A stretch of DNA of 64,000 bases from Accumulibacter sp. (GCF_023806625.1 NZ_JAMTDX010000041.1:1-64000); one strand, 5' to 3'. Shown: positions 20,712-31,235, numbered from the stretch's first letter. The notes: a model not told the origin generated them from the letters alone. Made by a program: numbers and translations.

Positions 20712-21986
20712 ATGAAGCTGTTGGTCATCGGCTCGGGTGGTCGCGAGCACGCGCTGGCCTGGCGTCTGGCGAGAAGCCCCGCTGTGCAGAAGATCTTCGT
20801 CGCCCCGGGCAACGCGGGAACGGCCGCCGAACGTTTGTTGGAGAATCTGCCGCTGACCGACCCCGACGAGCTGGCCGATTTCGCTGAGCGGGAAAGGCTT
20901 CATCTCACCGTCGTCGGGCCCGAGGCGCCGCTCGCCGCCGGAATCGTCAACCTTTTCCGTAGCCGCGGCCTGCGCATCTTCGGGCCAACCAGCGAGGCTG
21001 CGCAGCTCGAAAGCTCGAAGGATTTTGCCAAGCGCTTCATGGTCCGACACAATATCCCGACAGCGCGCTACGCCACTTTCTCGGACCGGTCTGCGGCGCA
21101 CGCTCACGTCGATCGTCATGGCGCGCCGATCGTCGTCAAGGCCGACGGTCTGGCTGCCGGGAAGGGTGTCGTGGTCGCGATGAGTCTTGGCGAGGCACAT
21201 GCCGCGGTCGACCGGATGCTCCCGGAGAGCGGCCGTCCGGCAATGGCGACCGCCGCTCGCGTGGTCATCGAAGAGTTTCTCGAAGGAGAGGAAGCCAGCT
21301 TCATCTGCATGGTCGACGGACGGAACGTTTTGCCGCTGGCTTCGAGCCAGGACCACAAGCGAATCGGGGACGGCGATCAGGGTCCGAATACGGGTGGGAT
21401 GGGGGCCTATTCTCCTGCGCCGGTGGTCACTCCGGAAGTCCATGCGCGGGTCATGCGGGAGATCATCGTGCCGACGGTCCGCGGGATGGCTGCCGACGGC
21501 ATCCCGTACACCGGTTTCCTTTACGCCGGACTGATGATCGCCAGAGACGGGTCGGTGAAGACCGTCGAGTTCAACTGCCGGCTCGGCGATCCGGAAGCGC
21601 AACCGATCATGATGCGCCTGAAGTCCGACCTGCCCAACCTGCTCGATCATGCCGTTTCCGGGCGTCTCGACCTCGTCGAAGCAAGTTGGGACAGGCGTGT
21701 GGCCCTGGGTGTCGTACTCGCGGCTGCAAACTATCCGGAGACCCCGCGGACCGGTGACCCGATCAGCGGCCTGCCCAGAGGCGCAGAAGATTTCCACATC
21801 TTCCACGCCGGAACAAGCGAAAGGGATGGGCAGATGGTCACGTCCGGAGGGCGCGTGTTGTGTGTCACGACGCTCTCCGACAACATTCGGCAGGCGCAGA
21901 AGCGGGCCTACGATCTGATCCTTGGCATTCATTTCGAGGGCATGCAGTACCGTCGCGATATCGGTCACCGGGCGGCCGGTCGGTGA
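20712..21986 (+). CDS. purD: phosphoribosylamine-glycine ligase
   Basis: 424 residues. ATP-grasp enzyme forming glycinamide ribonucleotide, the second step of purine synthesis. The N-terminus [16 protein letters not shown], the ATP-binding [16 protein letters not shown], the [21 protein letters not shown] signature and [12 protein letters not shown] are all intact. AAAGGAG lies 8 bases before the ATG. hemF starts about 100 bases after its stop. Confidence 0.97.
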   Translation: MKLLVIGSGGREHALAWRLARSPAVQKIFVAPGNAGTAAERLLENLPLTDPDELADFAERERLHLTVVGPEAPLAAGIVNLFRSRGLRIFGPTSEAAQLESSKDFAKRFMVRHNIPTARYATFSDRSAAHAHVDRHGAPIVVKADGLAAGKGVVVAMSLGEAHAAVDRMLPESGRPAMATAARVVIEEFLEGEEASFICMVDGRNVLPLASSQDHKRIGDGDQGPNTGGMGAYSPAPVVTPEVHARVMREIIVPTVRGMAADGIPYTGFLYAGLMIARDGSVKTVEFNCRLGDPEAQPIMMRLKSDLPNLLDHAVSGRLDLVEASWDRRVALGVVLAAANYPETPRTGDPISGLPRGAEDFHIFHAGTSERDGQMVTSGGRVLCVTTLSDNIRQAQKRAYDLILGIHFEGMQYRRDIGHRAAGR

Positions 21987-22083
21987 GCGTCTCGGTGGCT
22001 GGCAGGCGCGGTTGGTCGAGCCGGCAAGCAGCCTGGGCTACTGCGCTCCGGTGTACTCGCTGCCCGGGTGCTGGCTGCTGCGC

Positions 22084-23001
22084 GTGATCGATGTCGTTCT
22101 GCTCAGGGACTATTTCAGCGGCCTCCAGGAGCGAATCGTTGCGGCCGTGGAAGCGTTCGAGCACGACGGCGCCGCGCGTTTTCGTGCCGATCGCTGGGAG
22201 AAGGAAGTCGGGGCAACTCTGACCGGTAGCGGTTGCACGTGCATCATCGAAGGCGGCAGTGTGTTCGAGCGAGGTGGCGTGGCATTTTCTCAGGTCAGCG
22301 GCAGTGCTCTCCCGCCCTCGGCTACGGCCAGGCGCCCCGATCTTGCCGGCCGGGCATTTTCGGCGATGGGTGTCTCGGTGGTCATCCATCCGGAGAACCC
22401 ATACTGTCCGACCGCACACATGAACGTACGGGCCCTGATCGCCACGAGGACGGGTTGCGAGGCTGTCTGGTGGTTCGGCGGGGGCATGGACCTCACGCCC
22501 TATTACCCTTTTGCAGACGACGTTCGGCATTTCCACTCGACCTGCAAGCAGGCGCTTCGACCCTTCGGAGAGGAGACTTACGCCCGCTACAAGAAGTGGT
22601 GCGACGAGTATTTCTTCCTTCGACACCGCAACGAGCCGCGTGGCGTCGGCGGCGTCTTTTTCGACGATCTCGACGAGGGGGGATTCGAACGCTGTTTTGC
22701 GCTGACCCGTGCGGTCGGTGACGCGTTTGCCGATGCCTATCTGCCGATCGTCGAGACCCGGCGCACGATGCCCTACGGTGAGCGGGAACGCGACTTCCAG
22801 GCCTATCGCCGGGGGCGTTACGTCGAGTTCAATCTGGTCTGGGATCGCGGCACCTTGTTCGGCCTGCAGTCCGGTGGGCGAACCGAGTCGATCCTGATGT
22901 CGCTGCCGCCTGTCGTCAAATGGCGTTACGACTGGAAACCGGAGGCAGGTACTCCCGAAGCGGTGCTTTACGAAATGCTCGAGCCTCGTGACTGGGCCTA
23001 G
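22084..23001 (+). CDS. hemF: oxygen-dependent coproporphyrinogen III oxidase
   Basis: About 305 residues from GTG 22084, chosen because HemF begins a few residues before the [13 protein letters not shown] helix; the open frame reaches back into purD and GTG 22051 is an alternative. HemF decarboxylates coproporphyrinogen III with O2 in aerobic heme synthesis. The motifs [48 protein letters not shown] and [12 protein letters not shown] are typical. A clear ribosome site is not seen, so the start is uncertain. It is convergent with hemD. Confidence 0.94.
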   Translation: MIDVVLLRDYFSGLQERIVAAVEAFEHDGAARFRADRWEKEVGATLTGSGCTCIIEGGSVFERGGVAFSQVSGSALPPSATARRPDLAGRAFSAMGVSVVIHPENPYCPTAHMNVRALIATRTGCEAVWWFGGGMDLTPYYPFADDVRHFHSTCKQALRPFGEETYARYKKWCDEYFFLRHRNEPRGVGGVFFDDLDEGGFERCFALTRAVGDAFADAYLPIVETRRTMPYGERERDFQAYRRGRYVEFNLVWDRGTLFGLQSGGRTESILMSLPPVVKWRYDWKPEAGTPEAVLYEMLEPRDWA

Positions 23002-23097
23002 CTTGATCGCCGCCGATCCACGGCCGCTCACGGCTGGTTGAGGTAGCCGGCACCAATAGCGGGAATCGACACGAACTCCTGACCGAGACGACGCACA

Positions 23098-23874
23098 CTA
23101 TTGACTTGGCCAGGCAAACCCGCAGAGTGCGGCGATGATTCCGGCGTCCGCCGGCCCAGTCAGCACGACCCGGCGCAGGCCGAGCCCTTCGGCCTGTTCG
23201 GCAATCCGCTGGTGGGGAACGAAGACCGGAGTCGCCCGAAGACGGGCCTGCGCCGGCTGGTCGAGCAGTGAGAGGAGATTGCGCAGGCCTTCGCTCGACG
23301 ATACGGTCAAGGCGTCGAGGCGATGATCACGCCACAGCAGCTCGAGCGGCGCCGCGGTCCTTGGCGCCAGGCGCCGATAGCAGCCTACCTGATCGACGGT
23401 CGCTCCGCGTTCGCGCAGCGTGTCAGCCAGCAGTTCGCGCCCGCCGTTGCCGCGAAAGATGACGATCCGCTTGCCGCTGACCGATGGCTGCTGAAGACCG
23501 GGCAGTGCGAGCAGGGCCTCCGAGTCGAAACGCTCGCTCGGCACGAGCGTGTCGCAGATGCAGTGTCGGGCAAGCGCTGCGACCGTACCGGGACCGATGG
23601 CGGCTGCGCGCAGGCCCGATGGCCACGACTGGTCGGCGAGAATCGCCGGCACCGCGAAATCGACCGCGTTCGGACTGATGAACACGGCCAGCGCGTAGCT
23701 GCCGATCCGTTCCACTGCCTGCTCGAGTTCTTCGGAGGAGTCGGGCGGACCGATCTCGATCAGAGGGAAGAGCACTGCCTTTCCGCCGCGTTCGGTGATC
23801 AGGCGGGCCAGTTCCGAAGTCTGCGCCAGTGGGCGCGTGACGATGATCGTCCGGCCGGACAGCGGGCCGTTCAT
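23098..23874 (-). CDS. hemD: uroporphyrinogen-III synthase
   Basis: 258 residues from ATG 23874, which overlaps the hemC stop (ATGA). HemD closes and inverts the D ring of hydroxymethylbilane. The family is poorly conserved; [18 protein letters not shown] at the N-terminus, [13 protein letters not shown], and [15 protein letters not shown] are characteristic. The hemX and hemY genes that usually follow hemD in betaproteobacteria are not present; the gene ends against convergent hemF. Confidence 0.92.
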   Translation of the reverse strand: MNGPLSGRTIIVTRPLAQTSELARLITERGGKAVLFPLIEIGPPDSSEELEQAVERIGSYALAVFISPNAVDFAVPAILADQSWPSGLRAAAIGPGTVAALARHCICDTLVPSERFDSEALLALPGLQQPSVSGKRIVIFRGNGGRELLADTLRERGATVDQVGCYRRLAPRTAAPLELLWRDHRLDALTVSSSEGLRNLLSLLDQPAQARLRATPVFVPHQRIAEQAEGLGLRRVVLTGPADAGIIAALCGFAWPSQ

Positions 23875-24818
23875 CGGCCGAGGCCGAGCTTCTCGAGAAT
23901 CGCCGTCGCGCCACGGCAGCGGAGAGTCTCGGCGAGTGCACAACCGATCGACTCAGCGTCGTCGGGATTGCCGCGGTACTCGCCGGTGAGCATTTGCCGG
24001 CCATCGGGGGTGGCGACGAAGCCACGCAACCAGAGGCAGTCGCATTCGAGGATCGCGTGAGCGGCGAGCGGCAGCTGGCAACTTCCACCGAGCGCGCGCG
24101 AAAAAGCGCGCTCGGCTCGCACACACTGGTCGGTCGCGGAGTCATGCAGTGGAGCGACCAGGGCAATCATCTCGGCCCGGTCGGAGCATACCTCGATGCC
24201 CAGGGCGCCCTGCCCGGGGGCTGGCAAACAGTCTTCCGGGCTCAGCAGCGAACTGATCCGCGCAGCCAGACCGAGGCGCATCAGGCCGGCGGCGGCCAGG
24301 ATGATGGCATCGTACTCTCCGGTGTCGAGCTTGCGCAACCGGGTGTCGAGATTGCCACGCAGCGCCCTGACCTGGAGCTGTGGCCAGGCCGCCCGGAGCG
24401 TCGCCTCGCGGCGCAGGCTCGATGTTCCGACGACCGCCCCCGCCGGCATGTCGGCGAGCGACGCGAAGCGACTCGAGACGAAGGCATCGCTCGGGTTTTC
24501 GCGTGCGCTGACGGCTGCCAGGACGAAACCCTCGGGGAGATCCATGGGCACGTCCTTCATCGAATGGACCGCAAGGTCGGCTCGACCCGCGCGCATCGCC
24601 ACTTCGAGTTCCTTGATGAACAATCCCTTGCCGCCAATCGTCGACAGTGGGCGATCAAGGATTTGGTCTCCGCGGGTGCTCATGCCGAGAATCTCGATCG
24701 CCGTTTGCGGGTACAGTCGGGCGAGGCGCTGACGGACGTGCTCCGCCTGCCAGATCGCCAGACGGGATTCTCGGGAAGCGATGACGATGCGTAGTGGCGC
24801 AGGTCTTGCCGCGGTCAA
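23871..24818 (-). CDS. hemC: hydroxymethylbilane synthase (porphobilinogen deaminase)
   Basis: 315 residues. [19 protein letters not shown] at the N-terminus, [19 protein letters not shown] and [13 protein letters not shown] (the substrate-binding Arg pair) are present. The dipyrromethane cofactor Cys is in [14 protein letters not shown] near residue 245. It polymerises four porphobilinogens in tetrapyrrole synthesis. It lies 219 bases downstream of algR on the same strand, the hemC-hemD-with-algZR arrangement known from Pseudomonas. Confidence 0.97.
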   Translation of the reverse strand: MTAARPAPLRIVIASRESRLAIWQAEHVRQRLARLYPQTAIEILGMSTRGDQILDRPLSTIGGKGLFIKELEVAMRAGRADLAVHSMKDVPMDLPEGFVLAAVSARENPSDAFVSSRFASLADMPAGAVVGTSSLRREATLRAAWPQLQVRALRGNLDTRLRKLDTGEYDAIILAAAGLMRLGLAARISSLLSPEDCLPAPGQGALGIEVCSDRAEMIALVAPLHDSATDQCVRAERAFSRALGGSCQLPLAAHAILECDCLWLRGFVATPDGRQMLTGEYRGNPDDAESIGCALAETLRCRGATAILEKLGLGR

Positions 24819-25037
24819 GGCAGGTTTCCGGTTCGTGGCTGAGGTGGACTCGGGCGGAGGGTCGTCGGACGGGCGATTCCCGGAAGGACCTCGGGGACCC
24901 CTGGTGAGGATTCTAGCACGGCACCCGGCCTCATCAGCCGGCGTCCCTGCGGCAGCTGATGTCCCGCTCGGGTCGCCCCATTCCCTCGGCAGCCACCCGG
25001 CCAGTCATCGCAGATCCGAGGCGTTGCGCACAGGTGG

Positions 25038-25784
25038 TCAGGAGCCGGGATGGCGGGTCTGCAACTTGACCAGGGGCCACTGACGGCGACTGACCGGCAG
25101 CTTTTCCGGGAGGCCATGCAGGATCGCTTGCCACTGCGCGTCGACGTCGTCCGGGCCGCTCCGTTCGAATCCGGCGATCGCCTCGCGGGCGGCAAGGACG
25201 CTGCGGTGGAGGCGGATGAACTGCGCGCCGAATTCCTGTTCGAGGTGACTCAGCGACTCGTCGAGCAGGAATTCCCGCTCACGCGTGCGGGCGACGACGT
25301 ACTTGAGGTCGGCTCTGAAGTAGAGGATCTGGACCACAGGAACCAGCAGCACGCGGCCGCGCTCGTGACAGGACAGGTGGGTGCGCGCGGTCGGTGGCAG
25401 CCGATGTCGCTGCGCCGCAAGTGTCGGCCTGCCTTCCCTGACCTTGAGCAGGGCGGCCAGCAGGCGCTGCGCGCGCACCGGCTTGAGAAGATAGTCGAGG
25501 GCGCTGAGCTCGAAAGCCTTGACCGCGTAGGCATCGAAGGCGGTGACGAAGATCACCGACGGAGGATGGGCGATCTCGAGCAGGTGACTCGCGAGTTCGA
25601 TGCCGTCCATCCGGGGCATGCGAATATCGACGAGCGCGATGTCGACCTCGTGCAGATCAGTCGCGGCCAGGGCTTCGAGGCCGTTTGCAGCTTCAGCAAC
25701 GACCTCATTGGGCAGCTGCGGACGAATGTCGGCAAGCAGGTCACGCAGACGCGCGCGTGCCGGCGCCTCGTCGTCAACGATCAT
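25038..25784 (-). CDS. algR: LytTR-type response regulator AlgR
   Basis: 248 residues from ATG 25784, which has GAGGTG nine bases upstream; the frame also runs back through the adjacent repeat, but those residues belong to the repeat. A receiver domain (1-120; IMIVDDEAPARARLRDLL, phospho-acceptor Asp in IALVDIRMP, Lys in LLKPV) is followed by a LytTR DNA-binding domain (about 140-235; FRADLKYVVARTREREFLL, FIRLHRSVLAA). AlgR-family regulators control surface polysaccharide, twitching motility and virulence genes. The sensor AlgZ is encoded just upstream, separated by the repeat. Confidence 0.9.
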   Translation of the reverse strand: MIVDDEAPARARLRDLLADIRPQLPNEVVAEAANGLEALAATDLHEVDIALVDIRMPRMDGIELASHLLEIAHPPSVIFVTAFDAYAVKAFELSALDYLLKPVRAQRLLAALLKVREGRPTLAAQRHRLPPTARTHLSCHERGRVLLVPVVQILYFRADLKYVVARTREREFLLDESLSHLEQEFGAQFIRLHRSVLAAREAIAGFERSGPDDVDAQWQAILHGLPEKLPVSRRQWPLVKLQTRHPGS

Positions 25785-25800
25785 GATCGACAGCACCTCA

Positions 25801-25939
25801 GAGGTTGTGAATGACTCTGCTGCGCGACCGACTTGCGCTGTGGCTCGCTCGCTCACGTCTTGCCTGTCTATCCGATATGTCTCGTCGTTCGCTCGCGTCG
25901 AGCATTCCGGACTGCTCGCGCCCCTTTCTTCACGACCTC
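25801..25939 (-). repeat. interspersed repeat with terminal inverted repeats, copy B
   Basis: 139 bp between algZ and algR, in reverse orientation to copy A at 10881-11013. Ends are GAGGTTGTGAA and TTCACGACCTC (10 of 11 paired). The reverse complement aligns with copy A along its whole length, including the shared core GAACGACGAGACATATC. It fills almost the whole gap between the two genes and ends a few bases before the algR Shine-Dalgarno. Confidence 0.8.
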
Positions 25940-25958
25940 TCGGCCGCGCCCGCAGGAG

Positions 25959-26996
25959 TCATCGACGCGGGTCGCGGCACGGCAGAACGATATGGACGGA
26001 ATACTCGTCCCGGCCGTCGGCGCGCGTTTCCTCGGCGGTGTCGAGTCGCGCCTCGAGGTCATAGTAGAGGGCCAGCCGCTCACGAATGTTCTCCAGAGCC
26101 ATGTGATTGCCTCGCTGATGTTCCGCATTTGCGACGAGTGGGTTGGACAGCTCGACATGCAGCTGATCGCCGTGACGGTGCAGCGAAATACGGATCGTGC
26201 CCCCACTCGGCAACGTTTCGATGCCATGGTATACGGCATTTTCGATCAATGGCTGAACGATCAGCGGCGGAACCCTGACTCGTTCAGGCAGGTCCTCGAC
26301 CTGCCATTCGACGCCGAGTCGTTCGCCAAGGCGCAGTTTCTCCAGATCGAGGTACTGGCGGCACAGGGCGAGTTCGTCGGCCAAGGAAATCAGCTCCCGA
26401 GGATCGTGCATCAGCGCGCGGAACAGTTCGGCGAGTTCCTCGAGTGCGGTCTCTGCCCGCCGCGGATCCTGGCGGATCAGCGAGACGACGGCATTCAGGC
26501 TGTTGAACAGGAAGTGCGGCCGGATGCGCGCGGTGAGCGATTGCAGCCGCGCTTCGACGAGGGCCGGCGACAGGGCACTCGAGCGCAGCTTCAGATAGGA
26601 GAGCAGCGCGGCTGCGGTGATCGAGGCGAGCAGCGCAGCGCGCGTCGCCTGTTGCCAGCCGGTGCTGTCAAGACCCAGAAGACTCCAGAACTCGAGCAGG
26701 ATCAACGCCGATCCACCGGCGAGCACGACTACCAGGAGCTTAGCGAGCCAGACCGGAAGGCCCTGCAGCAGACCTGCCGAGCTTGCGAGCAATGCCAGAT
26801 TGGCGAGCAGCAGCGGTTGAACCCAGACGGCCATGTCGATGAAGCGCTGCAGGATTCCACCGATGCCCTCACTCTGGACAAGCGCTGCAACGAGTGCCAG
26901 GAGGTTGACTCCGAGCAGGATGCGCAGCATGACGCCAACGTTGCGAAAGTCCGGCAGCGGCTCGCCGGGCTGCTTTTGCCTTATACTCTTCGTCAC
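25959..26996 (-). CDS. algZ: LytS/AlgZ-type sensor histidine kinase
   Basis: 345 residues. Four hydrophobic segments in residues 25-135 (for example [18 protein letters not shown] and [17 protein letters not shown]) form the membrane sensor. The His_kinase domain follows with [19 protein letters not shown] carrying the phospho-acceptor His near residue 185, and an ATPase part ([19 protein letters not shown]). It pairs with AlgR encoded next. It is divergent from argH across a 59-base gap. Confidence 0.88.
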   Translation of the reverse strand: MTKSIRQKQPGEPLPDFRNVGVMLRILLGVNLLALVAALVQSEGIGGILQRFIDMAVWVQPLLLANLALLASSAGLLQGLPVWLAKLLVVVLAGGSALILLEFWSLLGLDSTGWQQATRAALLASITAAALLSYLKLRSSALSPALVEARLQSLTARIRPHFLFNSLNAVVSLIRQDPRRAETALEELAELFRALMHDPRELISLADELALCRQYLDLEKLRLGERLGVEWQVEDLPERVRVPPLIVQPLIENAVYHGIETLPSGGTIRISLHRHGDQLHVELSNPLVANAEHQRGNHMALENIRERLALYYDLEARLDTAEETRADGRDEYSVHIVLPCRDPRR

Positions 26997-27055
26997 GAAA
27001 AAGGGCGTCCATCAAGGATCCGACGAGTGATTTTAGTCCAGGAAGTGGTCTGCCG

Positions 27056-28435
27056 ATGAGCCCAGGTGAGTCGTCGACCTACACCTGGGCCGGCCGTTTT
27101 TCCGAGCCGATGAGCGATCTGGTCAAGCGCTACACGGCGTCGGTCGCTTTCGACCAGCGACTCTGGCGACAGGACATTCGCGCCTCGCTGGCGCACGCGC
27201 GCATGCTCGCCAGGCAGGCGATCATCACTGCAGCCGATCTCGAGGACATCGAGCGGGGCATGGCACAGGTGGTCAGCGAAATCGAAGCGGGGATCTTCGT
27301 CTGGTCGCCGGATCTCGAAGACGTCCACCTGAATATCGAGAAGCGCCTGACCAGCCTCGTCGGTGACGCCGGCAAGCGTTTGCATACCGGGCGATCGCGA
27401 AATGATCAGGTGGCGACCGACATGCGTCTCTACGTTCGTGACTCGATCGACGGGATTCTTGCCCTGCTCGACCAGCTGCAGTCGGCTCTGCTCGATATCG
27501 CGGAGAGGGAGGCGGCGACGCCGCTTCCTGGCTTCACGCATCTGCAGGTCGCGCAACCGGTGACTTTCGGCCACCATCTGCTTGCCTATCACGAGATGAT
27601 GCGGCGCGATGGCGAGCGTTACGTCGACTGCAGGCGGCGTACCAACCGCCTTCCGCTGGGCTCGGCCGCTCTGGCTGGCACGAGCTATCCGGTCGATCGT
27701 CTCTACGTCGCCGAGTTGCTCGGCTTCGATGGGCTTTGCGAGAATTCGCTCGACGCCGTCTCCGACCGCGACTTCGCCATCGAGTTTTGTGCCGCGTGCG
27801 CGCTGCTGATGATGCATTTCTCGCGTCTCTCGGAAGAACTGGTTCTCTGGATGAACCCCCGTTTCGGTTTCATCACGCTGGCGGACCGGTTCTGCACGGG
27901 CAGCTCGATCATGCCGCAGAAAAAGAATCCGGACGTCGCTGAACTCGCGCGTGGCAAGACCGGTCGGGTCTACGGTCACCTGACTGCTCTGCTCACGCTG
28001 ATGAAGGGGCAGCCACTGGCCTACAACAAGGACAACCAGGAGGACAAGGAGCCGGTGTTCGACGCGGTCGATACGGTCACCGATACGCTGCGCGTGTTCA
28101 TCGAGATGGTTCCGGGCATCACCGCGAATCGCCGAAAGATGCGCGCGGCACTGGACGAGGGTTTCGCGACGGCAACCGACCTGGCGGACTACCTGGTTGG
28201 CAAAGGGCTGCCGTTTCGCGACGCCCACGAAACCGTGGGGCTGGCCGTTCGCCGTGCCGAGGAACTCGGAATGGACCTCTCGCAGCTGTCGCTCGGCGAG
28301 CTTCGGCAGTTCTCACCATTGGTCGGTGAGGACCTGGTGCTCAGCGTCGAGGCTTCTCTGGCGGCACGGAATCACCAGGGGGGCACGGCGCCGGAGCAGG
28401 TGCTGGCAGCCGTAGACCGCGCCCGTCGCCGCTAG
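27056..28435 (+). CDS. argH: argininosuccinate lyase
   Basis: 459 residues. Cleaves argininosuccinate into arginine and fumarate. The superfamily signature [16 protein letters not shown] lies near residue 285, with the catalytic Ser. [14 protein letters not shown] and [20 protein letters not shown] (catalytic His) are also typical. It is divergent from algZ, as argH is from algZ/algR in Pseudomonas, and is followed after 21 bases by the kinase gene. Confidence 0.97.
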   Translation: MSPGESSTYTWAGRFSEPMSDLVKRYTASVAFDQRLWRQDIRASLAHARMLARQAIITAADLEDIERGMAQVVSEIEAGIFVWSPDLEDVHLNIEKRLTSLVGDAGKRLHTGRSRNDQVATDMRLYVRDSIDGILALLDQLQSALLDIAEREAATPLPGFTHLQVAQPVTFGHHLLAYHEMMRRDGERYVDCRRRTNRLPLGSAALAGTSYPVDRLYVAELLGFDGLCENSLDAVSDRDFAIEFCAACALLMMHFSRLSEELVLWMNPRFGFITLADRFCTGSSIMPQKKNPDVAELARGKTGRVYGHLTALLTLMKGQPLAYNKDNQEDKEPVFDAVDTVTDTLRVFIEMVPGITANRRKMRAALDEGFATATDLADYLVGKGLPFRDAHETVGLAVRRAEELGMDLSQLSLGELRQFSPLVGEDLVLSVEASLAARNHQGGTAPEQVLAAVDRARRR

Positions 28436-28456
28436 CTCGCGGACAAGGCCTGTCAG

Positions 28457-29743
28457 GTGGAAAAGCTCGGCAAGTACGAGTTGATGCGCGAGATCGGCCG
28501 CGGCGCCACGTCCACAGTCTACCTCGCCAACGACCCCTTCGGCCGGCGCGATGTGGCGATCAAGGTCGCTGCCCCTGGGATTCTGAAAGACCCCAAAAAG
28601 GGTCGGCTGTACACGCATCTCTTCCTCAACGAGGCCGCGCTGATCGGGAAGTTGTCGCACCCGCACATCGTCCAGACCTACGATGCCGTCGTCGACGACC
28701 ATTTCTGCTACATCGTCATGGAATATGTCGCCGGCGGAACTCTCGAGCAGGCCTGCAATCCCGAGAAGCTGTTGCCGATCGAGCGGGTCGTCGAAATCGT
28801 CTTCAAGTGTACCCGGGCCCTCGACTTCGCGTTCCGCGCCGGAATCACCCACCGCGACATCAAGCCGGCGAACATCCTGTTAGCCGGGAACGATCCGGCA
28901 CAAGGGGAGATCAAGATCTCCGACTTCGGCGCGGCGATCATCGGTTCTCCGGAGCGTACTCTCGTTCTCGGGATCGGCTCTCCGGCGTACATGTCCCCGC
29001 AGCAGGTCAAGGATCAGCCCCTCGACCACCGGACGGACATCTATTCGCTGGGTGTCGTCATGTACCAGCTGCTGACCGGACACCTGCCCTTCGAGGCGCG
29101 GAACAGTTACGATCTGATCTATCAGATCATCAACCTCGAGCCGAGGAAGCCCTCCGCGCTGCGCGAAGGTATCCCGGCGGCGCTCGACAGCGTCGTGGCC
29201 CGCGCAATGAACAAGAAGCTCGATGGTCGCTACCCGACCTGGAGCGAATTTGCCCAAGACTTGGCGCGGGCGTTCCGGGGCCGGCGGCTGAACGCGCCGG
29301 CAGAGCAGATGGCCGACCTCGATAAGTTCGACACTCTCCGCTCGTTCGCCTTCTTCGCCGATTTCTCCGACGTGGAAATCTGGGAGGTCGTGCGCTTTTC
29401 CGAGTGGACTCGCGTGCCGCCCGATACGCTGATCATCGAGGACGGCCAAGACGGCGACTGCTTCTACTTCCTGGCCGAAGGCGAGTTGAAGGTCCTCAAG
29501 AACGGGCTGGTGCTCGAGCTTCTCGCGGTTGGCGAATGTTTCGGCGAAATGGCGGTGATCGGGAAGGCCACGACCGTACGCGGAGCCGACGTCGTCTCGC
29601 TGAGCGCAGCGAGACTCGTCAAGGTTACGGGAAGGGCTTTGCAGAGCTCATCCGAGACCTGCCGGATGCACTTTTACCAAGCCTTCCTGGGTGTGCTCAG
29701 CGCGCGCCTGGCTTCGGCCAACGTGCGGCTGATCTCCTTCTGA
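28457..29743 (+). CDS. Ser/Thr protein kinase fused to a cyclic nucleotide-binding domain
   Basis: 428 residues from GTG. The Hanks-type kinase domain (5-265) has the Gly loop IGRGATSTVYLA, Lys in VAIKV, the catalytic loop HRDIKPANILL and DFG in ISDFGAAI, so it looks active. A cNMP-binding domain (about 300-420) follows, with the phosphate-binding cassette GECFGEMAVIGKATTVRGAD. There is no membrane segment, unlike PknB-type receptors. The design suggests kinase activity tuned by cAMP or cGMP, which is inference. It lies 21 bases after argH and may share its transcript. No target is evident. Confidence 0.9.
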   Translation: MEKLGKYELMREIGRGATSTVYLANDPFGRRDVAIKVAAPGILKDPKKGRLYTHLFLNEAALIGKLSHPHIVQTYDAVVDDHFCYIVMEYVAGGTLEQACNPEKLLPIERVVEIVFKCTRALDFAFRAGITHRDIKPANILLAGNDPAQGEIKISDFGAAIIGSPERTLVLGIGSPAYMSPQQVKDQPLDHRTDIYSLGVVMYQLLTGHLPFEARNSYDLIYQIINLEPRKPSALREGIPAALDSVVARAMNKKLDGRYPTWSEFAQDLARAFRGRRLNAPAEQMADLDKFDTLRSFAFFADFSDVEIWEVVRFSEWTRVPPDTLIIEDGQDGDCFYFLAEGELKVLKNGLVLELLAVGECFGEMAVIGKATTVRGADVVSLSAARLVKVTGRALQSSSETCRMHFYQAFLGVLSARLASANVRLISF

Positions 29744-29788
29744 CAGCGGGCTCCGATCAACGCCGCAGCGAGCCGCTTGGGCAGATTG

Positions 29789-30325
29789 CTAGCGCCCGCA
29801 CCACGGCGCCACACCGTTGGCTCCCATCAGCGCCGGCCGCTGGTAGCTCGTCCGGACGATTCCGGTCGTTGCATCGAACAGCACGTCGAAGCGGGCAAGC
29901 TGATTCCACGAGTCGCAGAACTGCCACTCCCAAACGAGTTCGTTACGCGTCGGGAAATAACTGGTCCACTGCGGGACGGGGGGGCCGATCAGGCGCAGCA
30001 CCGCGGCCCGGTCGGCTTTCCCGGGCCCGATCAGCGCGAAATGCTCGATGTCGAGGACCGCTTCGATGCGCTGAAGTCGCCCGTCGGGAGCGATGAAGAC
30101 CATGAACGTCTGGGTGCCCGCCGGTCCTCGCGGGTAGGCGAGCTGCTCGCCGCCGTCGGGATCGCGCCAGCTCATCGCCGGGTTGCCCATCGTGGCGACC
30201 ACTTCGGAGAGTGATGCCTGGCCGGGCTTCAGGCCCCAGCCGCTGTACGATGTGCAGCCAGCCAATACGATGCAGCAGACGGCGACCCGGCAGGATGGTC
30301 GTGAGGACGCTCGACTGGCTTTCAT
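29789..30325 (-). CDS. SmpA/OmlA-like lipoprotein
   Basis: 178 residues from ATG 30325. The signal peptide ends CCIVLAGCTSY (lipobox LAGC, Cys near 21). Motifs LKPGQASLSEVVATMGNP and WQFCDSWNQLARFDVLFDA resemble the BamE/SmpA fold, in which Gly-Met/Thr-x-x-x-V segments precede a beta-sheet. An outer-membrane location is likely. An upstream in-frame Met would add an Arg-rich start before the signal and is less likely. It is divergent from the AhpD-like gene. Confidence 0.75.
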   Translation of the reverse strand: MKASRASSRPSCRVAVCCIVLAGCTSYSGWGLKPGQASLSEVVATMGNPAMSWRDPDGGEQLAYPRGPAGTQTFMVFIAPDGRLQRIEAVLDIEHFALIGPGKADRAAVLRLIGPPVPQWTSYFPTRNELVWEWQFCDSWNQLARFDVLFDATTGIVRTSYQRPALMGANGVAPWCGR

Positions 30326-30417
30326 CCGCTCACCCCGGCGACCGACCGACCAGCGCAATCACGGCCTGTCGAAGCTGCGCCAAGCAGACTGGCAGCTAGC
30401 GCTCGCCGGCATGGACG

Positions 30418-30447
30418 TTGCGTCGCGAGACCCGGATAGGGTATATT
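30418..30447 (+). promoter_or_regulatory. sigma70-like promoter for the AhpD-like gene
   Basis: TTGCGT (30418-30423) and TATATT (30442-30447) separated by 18 bases, about 30 bases before the start codon. Confidence 0.5.
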
Positions 30448-30478
30448 AGCGTTTTCTGATTTTCGGTCCGGAGGTGTC

Positions 30479-30841
30479 ATGAGCAAGTCCTTCCACGCGA
30501 TTACGCAGGATATCTCGAAAGCGCTCGGGGCTCTGCGCCACGACATTCCGGAAACCATGCAGGGTTTCAACGCCCTGGCCAAGGCGGCCCTGGCTCCGGG
30601 AGCATTGTCGGCGCTCGACAAGGAGCTGATCGCCTTGGCGATCGGTGTGGCCAGCCGCTGCGATGCGTGCATCGGCTTTCACGTCAAGGCGCTGGTCCGT
30701 CTCGGAGTCCGGCGCGAGCAACTGATGGAGACGCTGGCGGTGTGCACGTACATGGGTGGCGGTCCCAGTCTCATGTATGCGGCCGAGGCGCTCCGCGCCT
30801 ATGAAGAAATGACTGCCGGGCGGCCAAGCCCCGGCGCATGA
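30479..30841 (+). CDS. AhpD/carboxymuconolactone decarboxylase-like protein
   Basis: 120 residues, one CMD domain. The AhpD-type motif SRCDACIGFHVKALV has the redox CxxC and downstream His, seen in alkylhydroperoxidase-like disulfide reductases rather than true decarboxylases. LDKELIALAIGVA precedes it as in this family. It is flanked by a divergent lipoprotein gene and convergent grxD. A peroxide-defence role is likely but not proven. Confidence 0.88.
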   Translation: MSKSFHAITQDISKALGALRHDIPETMQGFNALAKAALAPGALSALDKELIALAIGVASRCDACIGFHVKALVRLGVRREQLMETLAVCTYMGGGPSLMYAAEALRAYEEMTAGRPSPGA

Positions 30842-30911
30842 CCAGCAGCGGTCGCGACGAGCCCTGCCAGGCAGGACGCGTCCTGCAAGCATCGGCGGCG
30901 ACGGGGGGCAA

Positions 30912-31235
30912 TCAGCGTGCTTCGACGAGACCCTCCAGCAACTGCTGCAGCTCGCCATGTTCGTACATCTCGCGCACGATGTCACAGCCACCGATGAATT
31001 CGCCGCGCACGTAGAGCTGTGGAATCGTCGGCCAGTTCGCGTACTCCTTGATGCCGCTGCGAATCCGCGGATCTTCCAGCACATTGACACTGAAGAAGCT
31101 GGACAGACCGCAGGCTCTGAGAATCTGTACGGTCATTGCCGAGAAGCCGCACTGCGGAAACTGCGGGGTGCCCTTCATGTACAGGACCACCGGATGGCTG
31201 GTGACCTGTTCCCGGATCAGCTGTTGAACGTCCAT
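30912..31235 (-). CDS. grxD: monothiol glutaredoxin (Grx4 type)
   Basis: 107 residues. The active site is CGFS in QFPQCGFSAMTVQIL, followed by WPTIPQLYVRGEFIGGCDIV, the glutathione-binding TVP-like loop and GG motif. Proteins of this kind carry 2Fe-2S clusters with BolA and serve in Fe-S delivery. It is 69 bases downstream of prmC on the same strand. Confidence 0.96.
   Translation of the reverse strand: MDVQQLIREQVTSHPVVLYMKGTPQFPQCGFSAMTVQILRACGLSSFFSVNVLEDPRIRSGIKEYANWPTIPQLYVRGEFIGGCDIVREMYEHGELQQLLEGLVEAR

Noticed and set aside
18966..21968. 1000-codon open frame on the minus strand opposite purH and purD
   Set aside because: It mirrors two intact, well-conserved plus-strand genes, has no family motifs and reflects high-GC third-position bias.
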